The position numbers and the translations under genes were made by a program. A DNA stretch of 64,000 nucleotides from Pseudescherichia vulneris NBRC 102420 (GTDB lineage Bacteria; Pseudomonadota; Gammaproteobacteria; Enterobacterales; Enterobacteriaceae): assembly GCF_000759795.1 (NCBI RefSeq), contig NZ_BBMZ01000012.1, positions 124,001-188,000 on the forward strand, given 5' to 3'. Below are positions 1 to 10,585 of the stretch, piece after piece; position 1 is the first letter of the stretch, and every line of letters starts with the position of its first letter. The notes beneath the pieces are model-generated. The model was not told where the DNA came from and made no database searches. It saw only the letters and a list, made by a program, of their open reading frames with translations.

Positions 1-1018
1 GGGTGCTCTGGCTTATTACGTGAACGGTTTGCACGGCAAAGTCCAGCATGATGATACCCACGACGAGCCACGCCAGTGATGTTTCGGTATACGCGATGGG
101 AAGCCATGAGAGTGCCAGCAATGCCAGGGCTGACCCGGTCGCGCGTTTTCCCCAGCCCCGATCTGCCCATGCCCCTGCTTTCGCCGCCGCCAGTGCACCT
201 GCAACACCCGCCAAACCAAACATGCCTATATGGGTATGAGACAGTGATAGGGCGCTGAGCGGCAAGACCATGGTGGTCCACAGCATGCTGAAGGCAGTAA
301 AGATAAGCAGTGCAAAAACGCCACCCTTTCTCAATTGCGGCTCAGTCATAAACAGGCGGAAAGCAGACGCCAGCAGAGAGAGATAAGAGGGGGCGTTCGG
401 CTGGGGCGGCGTAGCGGGCACCCCTTTCGCCACGATGCATGCGATGAGCAACATTAAAAAGGCAGCGGTAAGGTAAACGGCCCGCCAGCCAGCAATATCG
501 GCGATGCTGCCAGAGATAAAGCGAGCCAGTAGGATCCCCAAAACAATGCCGCTCGTCACCGTACCCACGACCTTACCGCGTCGCTGGGGGGCAGCCAGTA
601 TTGCGGCCCAGGCAACCACAAGCTGCACCACCACCGCCATCAGGCCAATAAAAAGCACCGCGCACAGCAGGGTGACAAAATTGGGTGATAACCCCGCCAC
701 AATCAAAGCCAGCATTGAAAGTAATAGCAGCGTGACGACCAACGTTTTTCGCTTAACGCGATCGCCGAGTGGAACCAGGAAAATCAATCCGGCGGCATAG
801 CCTACCTGGGTCACGGTCACCACGCTGCCGATCATCCCAGCAGGAACCTGTAGGCTGAGGGCGATGGACTCAAGCAAAGGCTGAGCAGAATAGACATTCG
901 CCACCGCCAGTGCACAGGTCAGGGAGAATAAAAATATTATCCAGGGTTTCAGCACTGGGGTATCAACACCAGGCGCTGCCAGCGCCGCATCAGAATTCAA
1001 CTCTGCGTTACATTCCAT
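1..1018 (-). CDS. MFS transporter (partial, C-terminus beyond window)
   Basis: Open frame of at least 339 codons read leftwards from the ATG at 1016-1018 to the window edge with no stop. The N-terminus has a short hydrophilic leader and then hydrophobic helices; an early loop carries LGDRVKRK, the motif-A-like signature between helices 2 and 3 of major facilitator proteins. Late helices include a QTVHVISQ stretch typical of the YnfM/CynX-like drug or sugar efflux branch. It is an inner-membrane proton-driven transporter, probably an exporter; the substrate cannot be read. It is divergent from an HxlR-type regulator 130 bp away, a common arrangement in which the regulator controls the pump. 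The C-terminal end lies outside the window. Confidence 0.85.
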   Translation of the reverse strand, partial: MECNAELNSDAALAAPGVDTPVLKPWIIFLFSLTCALAVANVYSAQPLLESIALSLQVPAGMIGSVVTVTQVGYAAGLIFLVPLGDRVKRKTLVVTLLLLSMLALIVAGLSPNFVTLLCAVLFIGLMAVVVQLVVAWAAILAAPQRRGKVVGTVTSGIVLGILLARFISGSIADIAGWRAVYLTAAFLMLLIACIVAKGVPATPPQPNAPSYLSLLASAFRLFMTEPQLRKGGVFALLIFTAFSMLWTTMVLPLSALSLSHTHIGMFGLAGVAGALAAAKAGAWADRGWGKRATGSALALLALSWLPIAYTETSLAWLVVGIIMLDFAVQTVHVISQST

Positions 1019-1148
1019 TTCGCTCTCGCATTCTGGTTTCTTTTTAAAACTACATGCGCGTAGAAATAGCACTGGTGGTTTTTTTTTGCAACCGATTTAG
1101 GGTGCCCTTATACTGGCGTCTGTTAACAGGCAAGCTGAGAGAGAGCAT

Positions 1149-1628
1149 ATGGCAAAACAGGAATCCCTTCGAACCAGTGAATGTCCGGTTGCCAGAACGT
1201 TGGAGTCAATTGGTGAACGCTGGTGTCTGATGATTATCAGGGAAGCGTTTGACGACGTGCGCAGGTTCAGCGAGTTTCAAAAGAATCTGGGACTGGCTAA
1301 AAACATTCTCGCGTCTCGCCTGAAACAGCTGGTGGATATCGGCGTGTTTGAGATCTGCCCGGCCTCAGACGGCAGCGCATACAATGAGTATGTTCTCACC
1401 GAAAAGGGGCGCTCTATTTTTCCTATTGTGGTCGCGATGCGGCAGTGGGGGGAGCGCTATCTGTTTGACGACGGTGAGGCGCACTCTGTCTTACTGGATA
1501 ACGCCACTGGACAGCCCATTCAGCCGCTGGAAGTGTGTTCATCCGACGGGAAAAAGCTGGAGCCAGTCGACTGCCATCGTCAGCACGTGATGGCAGGCGG
1601 CAGTGGCTATCAGAATAAGACCGAGTAG
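1149..1628 (+). CDS. HxlR-family transcriptional regulator
   Basis: A 159-residue protein with the HxlR winged-helix signature: CPVARTLESIGERW at residues 13-26, where Cys13 is the cysteine often present at this position, followed by a recognition region (RRFSEFQKNLGLAKNILASRL) and a wing. HxlR proteins are dimeric DNA binders that often sense electrophiles or oxidants. The gene is transcribed away from the MFS gene, and the 130-bp intergenic region presumably holds both promoters; CTACATGCGCGTAG at 1049-1062 is a partial dyad there. The start has a purine-rich AGAGAGAG Shine-Dalgarno upstream. Regulation of the neighbouring pump is inferred from the arrangement. Confidence 0.85.
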   Translation: MAKQESLRTSECPVARTLESIGERWCLMIIREAFDDVRRFSEFQKNLGLAKNILASRLKQLVDIGVFEICPASDGSAYNEYVLTEKGRSIFPIVVAMRQWGERYLFDDGEAHSVLLDNATGQPIQPLEVCSSDGKKLEPVDCHRQHVMAGGSGYQNKTE

Positions 1629-1644
1629 TTTGGGTGGAGGTCTG

Positions 1645-2577
1645 TCAGCGGCGCTCACTCAGCGCTGCGATATCCTTTGGGCTAGTCCGACAGCATCCGC
1701 CAATGAGTCTCGCGCCAGCCTCTAACCACTGCGGCAAATACCCCACCAGGGATGCGCATGAATCGCCGTGAGCATGCCACTCTTTTGTGGTCGCGTCGTA
1801 GGTTTCACCGGAGTTAGGATAGACAACCAGCGGTAGCGCAGTCAGGCTGTGCAGATGGGTTAATGCTGCGGTCGTTTTCTCCAGCGCAATACAGTTAATC
1901 CCCAGCGCAACGATTTGCGAATAGTTTGCCAGCGCGTCCACGACCTGGGCGAGAGGCGTGCCGTCACTCAGGTGGCTCTCGTCACGTAGGGTAAATGAGA
2001 ACCACGCCTGCGCCTGCGGGTAATCCAACAGCAGGTCTGCCAGTGCCTCTATCTCTGCAAACGAGGGTAAGGTTTCACAGGCCAGCAGATCTGCGCCTGC
2101 ATTCAGCAACGCTTCAATTCGTGGACGATGAAACGCCTGAAATTCCTCGGCGCTACGCACGTAGTCACCGCGATACTCAGAACCATCGGCCAGATACGCA
2201 CCGTAAGGCCCGACAGAGCCAGCCACAAGCAGCGGGCCCGCGCTGGCGTTTTCCGCCTGGTAAATTTCACGCGCCTCCTGCGCCAGCGCCGCGCTGTGCG
2301 CAATAAGCGATCTCGATTGCGACTCGGTTAGCCCGCGAGCCGCAAAGCCAGCAGGCGTGGCCTGATAGCTGGCGGTAATCGCTACCTGAGCGCCCGCGCG
2401 GAAGTAATCCAGATGTACGTCGCGAATGAGCTGCGGGTTTTCCATTAATACTTTGGCAGACCAGAGATTATCGGCAAGGTTGCATCCGCGCGCTTCCAGC
2501 TCGGTGGCCAGAGCGCCATCGAGGACAACAAAGGGATGGCTTTTAAGCAGCGCGGTAAGGGGATTAATCTGCGGCAT
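1645..2577 (-). CDS. mmuM: homocysteine S-methyltransferase
   Basis: A 310-residue cytoplasmic enzyme, the same length as E. coli MmuM, that methylates homocysteine with S-methylmethionine (or SAM) to give methionine. The N-terminus has [14 protein letters not shown], the Pfam S-methyl_trans start. Zinc-ligand cysteines are visible in LGINCIA and in the C-terminal GGCCRTSP motif. The ATG at 2577 is chosen because it begins the conserved domain and has AAGGAGG upstream; the same frame stays open upstream only because it runs through the mmuP tail. The intact mmuP reading frame would have overlapped this start by 14 nt, so the pair was translationally coupled, as in other enterobacteria. Confidence 0.95.
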   Translation of the reverse strand: MPQINPLTALLKSHPFVVLDGALATELEARGCNLADNLWSAKVLMENPQLIRDVHLDYFRAGAQVAITASYQATPAGFAARGLTESQSRSLIAHSAALAQEAREIYQAENASAGPLLVAGSVGPYGAYLADGSEYRGDYVRSAEEFQAFHRPRIEALLNAGADLLACETLPSFAEIEALADLLLDYPQAQAWFSFTLRDESHLSDGTPLAQVVDALANYSQIVALGINCIALEKTTAALTHLHSLTALPLVVYPNSGETYDATTKEWHAHGDSCASLVGYLPQWLEAGARLIGGCCRTSPKDIAALSERR

Positions 2578-3950
2578 AGTCAGCCTCCTTTGAGTTGGTT
2601 TTATGAGTGAGAAAATAGGTGCCGTAGCAAAGGGCAACAAAAGGCAGACCACAATAAAGCGCGATGCGCTGGTCTGGATCGAACGCCAGACCGACAGAGC
2701 ACGAATCCCAGCACAGGCACAAGCGGATACCAGGGTGCTCGGTATTTTAGATCGTGCAGCGGCTTGCCCGACTGTAAATGCCGACGACGAAAGATAAAGT
2801 GTGATGCGCAGATACTGAGCCATACGGCCACAACGGCAAACCCAGAAATGGCGCTGAGGGCAACGAATACGGTGTCAGGCGCGATAACGCTGGACAGCAG
2901 TGCCAGCAGGCCACCCAGCATAGAGACAGTCAGCGCGACCAGCGGCACGCCGTTCTTATTGACGCGGGCAAAACACCCCGGCAACGTTTTTTCATTAGAG
3001 AGCGACCACAGCATGCGGCCCGAGGCATAGAGTCCGGAATTCGCGGCGGAGAGAATAGCGGTAAGGATGACGAAGTTAAAAATATCCGCCGCATAGGGAA
3101 GGCCAATTTTTTCAAAGACCAGTACAAACGGGCTCTTCTCGACGCCTGCCACCTGCATCGGAATAAGCGCCGCCAGGACAAAAACGGTCCCGATAAAAAA
3201 GATGATCAGTCGGGCGATGGTAGCGCGGATCGCTACCGGGATCGCATGGTGTGGATTTTCCGTTTCGCCTGCCGCGATACCGATAAGCTCAGTACCCGAG
3301 AAGGCAAAATTGACCGCGACCATCGTCATCAGAATGGGCAAGCCGCCATGGGGAAACCAGCCCCCGCTGGTGAGGTTGGTCAGCCCCGGCGAAGGCGAGC
3401 CATCCTTCATAGTGATAAAACCGAAAATCGCCCCGCAGCCTAAGATAATGAAAACGATAATGGTTGCGACTTTAATGAGTGAAAACCAGAACTCACCTTC
3501 GGCAAAAAAGCGCGTTGAAATCGCGTTAAGCAAAAAAATCACTACGCAAAACAGGGCGCTCCATATCCAGACGGGAATATGTGGGAACCAGTACTGCATA
3601 CAGAACCCGGCGGCGGTAAAGCTGGATCCCAACGCAACTGTCCAGGTGAGCCAGTAGAGCCATGCCACGGTATATCCCGTTGCTGGGCCAATATAGCGCG
3701 CCGCGTAGACATGAAAAGCACCGGTTACCGGCATCGCCACGGAAAGCTCGCCAAGGCACTGCATCACCAGCCAGACGACCAGCGCCCCAATCAGGTAGGC
3801 CAGCAGCGTTCCCGCTGCGCCTGTCGTCGAGATGATGTATCCCGTATTAAAAAATAACCCTGTGCCAATCACGCCACCCAATGAAAGCATAATCAAATGG
3901 CGGGTTTTCATGGTGCGCTTAAGCTGCCCATTCTCTTGCTGCGTGTGCAT
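2564..3950 (-). pseudogene. mmuP: S-methylmethionine permease, frameshifted near the C-terminus
   Basis: Amino-acid/polyamine/organocation permease that would import S-methylmethionine for MmuM. From the ATG at 3950 the first ~415 residues match MmuP closely ([17 protein letters not shown], then eleven or so membrane helices). After GFVLC the frame changes at about 2693-2700 and ends at a premature TAA at 2601-2603. In another frame the family C-terminus continues ([16 protein letters not shown], then [13 protein letters not shown]) and stops at 2564. From my memory of the E. coli protein about 14 nt are missing at the junction. The last helix is lost, so function is doubtful; a sequencing error cannot be excluded. 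Confidence 0.8.
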
Positions 3951-4056
3951 ATCACCTTCTAAACGTATAGATGTCTAAATGTCCGCTTGAAGGGTCTTTA
4001 TATCCTGATTGTTAACAAAATGCCAGCAGCAGTGCATGACCCGCCGGGGCGACGGT

Positions 4057-5733
4057 TTATCCGGTGACGGCCTCTTCCACCGGGCGCTTCTCAATCAGCG
4101 TCAGCATGGTGTTGGCGATCTCACGTTCGCCCATCACTACCTGATTCGCGCCGCGCTCGGTGATGTAGTCCACCTCATCGTCATAGTGGGCACGGGCGAT
4201 AATCTCGATGTTCGGGCACTTCTGCCGGGCGGTCGCCACCACTTCACCGGCCTCGTAGCCGTTAGGAATGGTCAGCAGCAGCCAGCGGGCGCAGTCGAGG
4301 TGCGCCAGGTTCATGATCTCTTCGTTAGCCGCGTTGCCCAGTACCGCACGAATACCGCGCTCGCGCAGCTCATCTACCCGGGTACGTGAGGTTTCGATCA
4401 CCACCAGCGGAATACCCTGCGCCATCAGCTTCTCACCCAGCAGGCTGCCTACGCGACCAAACCCTACCAGCAGGGCGTGATTGCAGATATCCACCGGGAT
4501 CTGCTTCTCCTCTTCGGTGGCCTCTTCCAGCGTCTGCTCATCAAGGGTTTCGGTCTTGTCGAGATACTTCTCCAGCAGGGTGAAGAGGATCGGGTTGAGC
4601 ATAATTGAGAGGATCGCCCCGGCCAGCACCAGGTTCTGTCCGGTCTGCGGCAGGAGATCCAGCGCCATGCCCAGACCTGCCAGGATAAAGGCGAACTCAC
4701 CAATCTGCGCCAGGCTGGCGGCGATGGTAAGCGCGGTACGCGGCGAGTGACCAAACATGCGCACCAGGAAGAAGGCGGCGATAGATTTACCAAAGATGAT
4801 GATCGCCAGCGTACCGGCAACGGCCAGCGGCTCCTCGATCAGGATTTTCGGATCGAACAGCATCCCAACGGAGACAAAGAAGAGAACCGCAAAGGCGTCG
4901 CGCAGGGGCAGGGTATCGTGCGCGGCACGGTGGCTCAGTTCGGATTCGTTCAGCACCATACCGGCAAAGAAGGCACCGAGGGCAAAGGAGACGTCAAACA
5001 GCTCGACCGCACCAAAGGCGATGCCCAACGCCAGAGCCAATACCGCGAGAGTAAACAGCTCCCGGGAGCCGGTGGCCGCGCTGCGGGCCAGGATCCACGG
5101 CACAATGCGACGGCCGACCAGCATCATGATGGCGATAAAGGCGATCACCTTGCCGATCGTAATGCCCATATCCAGCGACAGCGTTGCCAGCCCGACGTTA
5201 CCCTTTTCAAGCATGCCGGCCACGGCAGGAAGCAGCACCAGGGTTAATACCATGACCAGATCTTCTACGATCAGCCAGCCAATGGCGATCTGGCCGCGTT
5301 GACTGTCGATAAGCTGCCGCTCCTCAAGCGCGCGCAGCAGCACAACGGTACTGGCGGTGGAGAGACAGAGCCCAAAGACGATACCGGTCATTAATGGCCA
5401 GTCCATCATGGCGGAGAGCGCCATACCCAGCAGCGTCGCCACAGCAATCTGTGCGATAGCGCCGGGAATGGCGATGGACTTTACCGCCATCAAATCCTTC
5501 AGTGAAAAATGGAGGCCTACGCCAAACATCAGCAGGATCACCCCCAGCTCGGCCAGCTCAGGTGCCAGCTTGGTATCGGCCACGAAGCCAGGTGTAAAAG
5601 GACCGGCGAGCACGCCCGCTAACAGATAACCCACCAGCGGAGAAATACGCAGTTTGTTGGCAATCATGCCGAGGATAAAAGCGAGCACAAGGCCGCCCAC
5701 AATGGTGGTGATAAGCGGTGTGGCGTGATGCAT
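4057..5733 (-). CDS. ybaL: CPA2-family cation:proton antiporter YbaL
   Basis: A 558-residue inner-membrane protein, the same length as E. coli YbaL. It begins MHHATPLITTIVGGLVLAF, has about twelve membrane helices of the Na+/H+ exchanger fold, and a cytoplasmic Rossmann-type RCK/TrkA-N domain with HALLVGFGRVGSLLGEKL at roughly residues 410-430. The fold resembles KefB/KefC potassium efflux systems. The start at 5733 is preferred over the upstream in-frame ATG because GAAAGGAGACGGA gives a good ribosome site directly before it. The physiological substrate is not settled for the family; potassium/proton exchange is inferred. Confidence 0.92.
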   Translation of the reverse strand: MHHATPLITTIVGGLVLAFILGMIANKLRISPLVGYLLAGVLAGPFTPGFVADTKLAPELAELGVILLMFGVGLHFSLKDLMAVKSIAIPGAIAQIAVATLLGMALSAMMDWPLMTGIVFGLCLSTASTVVLLRALEERQLIDSQRGQIAIGWLIVEDLVMVLTLVLLPAVAGMLEKGNVGLATLSLDMGITIGKVIAFIAIMMLVGRRIVPWILARSAATGSRELFTLAVLALALGIAFGAVELFDVSFALGAFFAGMVLNESELSHRAAHDTLPLRDAFAVLFFVSVGMLFDPKILIEEPLAVAGTLAIIIFGKSIAAFFLVRMFGHSPRTALTIAASLAQIGEFAFILAGLGMALDLLPQTGQNLVLAGAILSIMLNPILFTLLEKYLDKTETLDEQTLEEATEEEKQIPVDICNHALLVGFGRVGSLLGEKLMAQGIPLVVIETSRTRVDELRERGIRAVLGNAANEEIMNLAHLDCARWLLLTIPNGYEAGEVVATARQKCPNIEIIARAHYDDEVDYITERGANQVVMGEREIANTMLTLIEKRPVEEAVTG

Positions 5734-5931
5734 TCCGTCTCCTTTCGCGGTAGTGGATCCATTTCTGGTCAAAAAACCAGAAGCCCGAGTTACAGTCTAT
5801 GACAATTTTAATCATTATGTTTATGAATAATTGTTGAATATTGAGGAAAAGCACGCTCTGGCACAAAAAAAGCGATTGGAAGGGGATTAGCGCAGTGATG
5901 GACTTGCAGGTGTTATGGCATGGGCAACGCA

Positions 5932-5958
5932 GGCGGCCAAAGTTTGCCTTTGGCCGCC
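5932..5958. repeat. perfect inverted repeat after fsr
   Basis: GGCGGCCAAAG and its complement form an 11-bp stem with a 5-nt loop directly beyond the fsr stop codon. No T-run follows on the fsr strand, so this may be a 3'-stabilising hairpin or an imperfect terminator. Confidence 0.5.
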
Positions 5959-5964
5959 GTAGAA

Positions 5965-7185
5965 TCAGGCTTTATGACGGTTATCAGGTAGGAATATGGT
6001 TAACATCCCTAAAAGTGGTAGAAAAGCACAGATTTTGTAGACTACAAAAATACTGGTATGGTCGGCGACCAGCCCCAGCACTGCTGCGCCAAGCCCGCCC
6101 ATGCCAAACGCAAAGCCGAAAAACAGCCCAGAAACCATGCCAATACGGCCCGGCAGCAGCTCCTGGGCATAGACCAGAATGGCCGAGAAGGCGGAAGCGA
6201 GGATAAAACCAATAATCGCGGTTAAAACGCCGGTCCAATAGAGGGATGCATAGGGTAAAATCAGCGTAAATGGGGCAACGCCGAGGATAGAGCCCCAAAT
6301 AACGTATTTACGGCCAATCTTATCCCCAACAGGGCCGCCAATCACGGTGCCTGCCGCTACGGCCAGCAGAAACGCAAACAGGTGAAACTGGGCGTTTTGT
6401 ACCGATAAGCCGAATTTTTGCATTAGATAAAACGTGTAATAGCTGCTGATGCTCGCCATATAGAAGTATTTCGAGAAAATCAGCATCAGCAGGATGCTTA
6501 CCGCCAGGATAACCTTGTTACGCGGCAGCGGGCTGCGCTCAATAACCGCTTTTCGTCCTTTGTTGACCCGATGTTGGGCAGCGTACCAGCGGCTGACCTG
6601 GGACAGCACGACGATAGCCAGCAGCGCGGCCAGCACAAACCAGCCCACGTTACCCTTGCCGTAGGGAGCGATGATCAGCGCCGCCAGCAGCGGCCCGAGT
6701 GCGCTACCAAAGTTGCCGCCCACCTGGAAAATGGACTGGGCCAGACCATGTCGGCCACCGGAGGCCATACGCGCCACGCGGGAGGACTCCGGGTGGAATA
6801 CGGAGGATCCGGTGCCCACCAGCGCTGCCGCCAGCAGCACCATCTCAAAGCTGCCCGCCATCGCCAGCAGCACCAGGCCGCAAAGGGTAAAGCACATGCC
6901 GATGGGCAGCGACCACGGCATCGGATGCTTATCCGTGTAGTAGCCCACCACGGGCTGGAACACAGAGGAGGCCAGCTGGAAGGTGAGGGTGATCATGCCG
7001 ATCTGCACAAAGCTCAGCGAGAAGTCTGCCTGCAACAGGGGATAGAGCGCGAGGATCAGCGATTGCAGCATATCGTTAAGCAGATGCGAGAGGCTGATCG
7101 CCCCGAGAATGCCAAATGCCGTGCGCCCCTGCGCTGGCGACGCGTTAGCGCCCGGAAGCGCGTCGGCGGGTTGGTTCGTTGCCAT
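5965..7185 (-). CDS. fsr: fosmidomycin efflux MFS protein
   Basis: A 406-residue, twelve-helix major facilitator, equal in length to E. coli Fsr, whose overexpression exports fosmidomycin. Recognisable segments are the start AFGILGAISLSHLLNDMLQS, the helix 2-3 loop GYYTDKHPMPWSLPIG, and GDKIGRKYVIWGS between helices 8 and 9. Its position between ybaL and ushA is the conserved enterobacterial order. The natural substrate is unknown. It is followed by an inverted repeat at 5932-5958. Confidence 0.95.
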   Translation of the reverse strand: MATNQPADALPGANASPAQGRTAFGILGAISLSHLLNDMLQSLILALYPLLQADFSLSFVQIGMITLTFQLASSVFQPVVGYYTDKHPMPWSLPIGMCFTLCGLVLLAMAGSFEMVLLAAALVGTGSSVFHPESSRVARMASGGRHGLAQSIFQVGGNFGSALGPLLAALIIAPYGKGNVGWFVLAALLAIVVLSQVSRWYAAQHRVNKGRKAVIERSPLPRNKVILAVSILLMLIFSKYFYMASISSYYTFYLMQKFGLSVQNAQFHLFAFLLAVAAGTVIGGPVGDKIGRKYVIWGSILGVAPFTLILPYASLYWTGVLTAIIGFILASAFSAILVYAQELLPGRIGMVSGLFFGFAFGMGGLGAAVLGLVADHTSIFVVYKICAFLPLLGMLTIFLPDNRHKA

Positions 7186-7361
7186 AAAATGTCACTTTTT
7201 GTCTTTAATTGGAGTGCAGGAGTTCTTAATGCTTCCTGATTATTAGCAGCCTAAGATACCCGTGACGACTCTTTGAGGGAAGTCGCAGACATAAAATCCT
7301 ATTTGTTTATTCTCTGTCCCCGCGCTACTTTTGCGTGTGTTATGTCATCAGGGAGAGAGAA

Positions 7362-9023
7362 ATGAATATGTTAAAGCAGGGCGTTGCGCTGGCACTTCTC
7401 GCCGCGTGGGGGCTGAACAGTCTGCCTGCCCAGGCCTACGAAAAAGATAAAACCTATAAAATTACTATTCTGCATACCAACGATCACCACGGCCACTTCT
7501 GGCGCAGCGACGACCGGGAGTATGGTCTGGCGGCGCAGAAGACACTGGTGGATAGCGTCCGCAAAGAGGTGGCTGCCGAAGGGGGCAGCGTGCTGGTGCT
7601 CTCCGGCGGCGATATCAACACCGGCGTGCCGGAGTCCGATCTGCTGGACGCCGAGCCGGACTTTCGCGGCATGAACCTTATTGGCTATGACGCGATGGCG
7701 GTGGGCAACCACGAGTTTGATAATCCGCTGGAGGTGCTGCGCCAGCAGGAGAAGTGGGCTAAGTTTCCCTTCCTGTCGGCCAATATCTACCAGAAGAGCA
7801 CCGGCGAGCGCCTCTTTAAGCCGTGGGCTATCTTCAAGCGTCAGGATCTGAAAATCGGCGTGATTGGCCTGACCACCGACGACACCGCCAAAATTGGCAA
7901 TCCAGAGTTCTTCACCGACATTGAGTTCCGCAAGCCCGCCGACGAGGCGAAGCTGGTGATTCAGGAGCTGAATAACCTTGATGAAAAAGAGCGCCCGGAC
8001 GTCCTGATCGCCACGACCCATATGGGCCACTACGACAACGGCGAGCATGGCTCCAACGCGCCGGGCGACGTCGAGATGGCACGCAGCCTGCCTGCGGGAT
8101 CGCTGGCGATGATCGTGGGTGGTCACTCGCAAAACCCGGTCTGCATGGCGGCGGAGAATAAAAAGCAGGTGGACTACGTGCCGGGCACGCCCTGCGCACC
8201 GGACCGCCAGAACGGTATCTGGATCGTGCAGGCTCACGAGTGGGGTAAGTACGTTGGCCGTGCCGACTTTGAGTTCCGCAACGGAGAGATGAAGCTGGTG
8301 CACTATCAGCTGATTCCTATCAACCTGAAGAAAAAGATTGTCTACGACAACGGTGACAGCGAGCGCGTGCTCTTTGCGCCGGAAATTCCTGAAAATGCCC
8401 AGATGCTCTCTCTGCTGACGCCGTTCCAGAACAAAGGCAAGGCGCAGCTGGCGGTGAAAATCGGCTCTGTAAACGCGCCCCTTGAGGGCGATCGCAGCAA
8501 GGTGCGCTTTGTACAGACCAATCTTGGGCACCTGATCCTCGCCGCCCAGATGGCGCGTACCGGGGCGAGCTTTGCGGTGATGAGCGGAGGTGGGATCCGC
8601 GACAGCATTGCGGCAGGAGATATCACCTATAAAGACGTGCTGAAGGTGCAGCCGTTTGGCAACGTCGTGGTCTATATCGACATGACCGGGAAAGAGGTGG
8701 TGGACTATCTCACCGCCGTCGCGCAGATGAAGCCTAACTCCGGCGCCTATCCCCAGTTTAGCCACGTCAGCTTCACGATGGCGAACGGCAAGCTTAACGA
8801 TCTGAAGATCAACGGCGAACCGGTCGATCCCGCTAAAACCTACCGTATGGCAACGCTCAGCTTTAACGCCACCGGCGGCGACGGCTATCCGCGTCTGGAC
8901 GATAAACCCGGCTACGTGAATACCGGCTTTATCGACGCCGAGGTGCTGAAGCAGTACATCCAGCAGAATTCACCGCTGGATGCCGCCACCCTTGAGCCGC
9001 AGGGCGAGGTGAACTGGCAGTAA
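7362..9023 (+). CDS. ushA: periplasmic UDP-sugar hydrolase / 5'-nucleotidase
   Basis: A 553-residue periplasmic enzyme that hydrolyses UDP-sugars and 5'-nucleotides to nucleosides for salvage. A Sec signal peptide (LALLAAWGLNSLPAQA) precedes the metallophosphoesterase domain, which shows the metal-site motifs ILHTNDHHGH, GGDINTG, GNHEFDN and GGHSQ. The C-terminal substrate domain has GGGIRDSI and FNATGGDGYP. The ATG at 7362 follows GGGAGAGAGAA; the in-frame ATG at 7335 would add nine residues before the signal peptide and lacks a better site. It is convergent with ybaK across a REP pair. Confidence 0.95.
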   Translation: MNMLKQGVALALLAAWGLNSLPAQAYEKDKTYKITILHTNDHHGHFWRSDDREYGLAAQKTLVDSVRKEVAAEGGSVLVLSGGDINTGVPESDLLDAEPDFRGMNLIGYDAMAVGNHEFDNPLEVLRQQEKWAKFPFLSANIYQKSTGERLFKPWAIFKRQDLKIGVIGLTTDDTAKIGNPEFFTDIEFRKPADEAKLVIQELNNLDEKERPDVLIATTHMGHYDNGEHGSNAPGDVEMARSLPAGSLAMIVGGHSQNPVCMAAENKKQVDYVPGTPCAPDRQNGIWIVQAHEWGKYVGRADFEFRNGEMKLVHYQLIPINLKKKIVYDNGDSERVLFAPEIPENAQMLSLLTPFQNKGKAQLAVKIGSVNAPLEGDRSKVRFVQTNLGHLILAAQMARTGASFAVMSGGGIRDSIAAGDITYKDVLKVQPFGNVVVYIDMTGKEVVDYLTAVAQMKPNSGAYPQFSHVSFTMANGKLNDLKINGEPVDPAKTYRMATLSFNATGGDGYPRLDDKPGYVNTGFIDAEVLKQYIQQNSPLDAATLEPQGEVNWQ

Positions 9024-9058
9024 GGTTAATTACGGCACAAATGCCTGGGTGTGCACTC

Positions 9059-9143
9059 TGTAGGCCTGATAAGGCGTTAGCCGCCATCAGGCGTTTGTAA
9101 GCTGTTGAAGGACGGCGACGCTAGCGCGTCTTATCCGGCCTAC
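9059..9143. repeat. REP pair (BIME) between ushA and ybaK
   Basis: TGTAGGCCTGATAAGGCG begins one REP-type palindrome and GCGTCTTATCCGGCCTAC ends a second in opposite orientation, the usual BIME layout between convergent genes. Such elements stabilise 3' mRNA ends and can bind gyrase or IHF. Confidence 0.8.
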
Positions 9144-9160
9144 GGGGTTGGGCAGGCTGT

Positions 9161-10529
<1,369 letters not shown>

Positions 10530-10532
10530 AGG

Positions 10533-10575
10533 CTCTCCCGGCTGAAAAGTTCATGCTAGCGCGAGCCGGGAGAAG
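10533..10575 (-). terminator. possible hairpin after copA
   Basis: TCTCCCGGCT at 10534-10543 pairs perfectly with AGCCGGGAGA at 10564-10573, a 10-bp stem with a 20-nt loop just past the copA stop. There is no strong T-run, so termination is only suggested. Confidence 0.35.
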
Positions 10576-10585
10576 GTGCAAATCG

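Noticed and set aside
2601-2823. N-terminal extension of MmuM
   Set aside because: The upstream frame is the alternative reading of the mmuP tail; the family start with a good ribosome site is at 2577.
7371-8765. Long open frame antisense to ushA (464 codons)
   Set aside because: It is the mirror of a GC-rich coding region; the sense strand encodes an unmistakable UshA and the antisense product has no recognisable motifs.
9059-9143. Insertion sequence ends
   Set aside because: The paired palindromes match REP/BIME sequences and have no transposase or target duplication.
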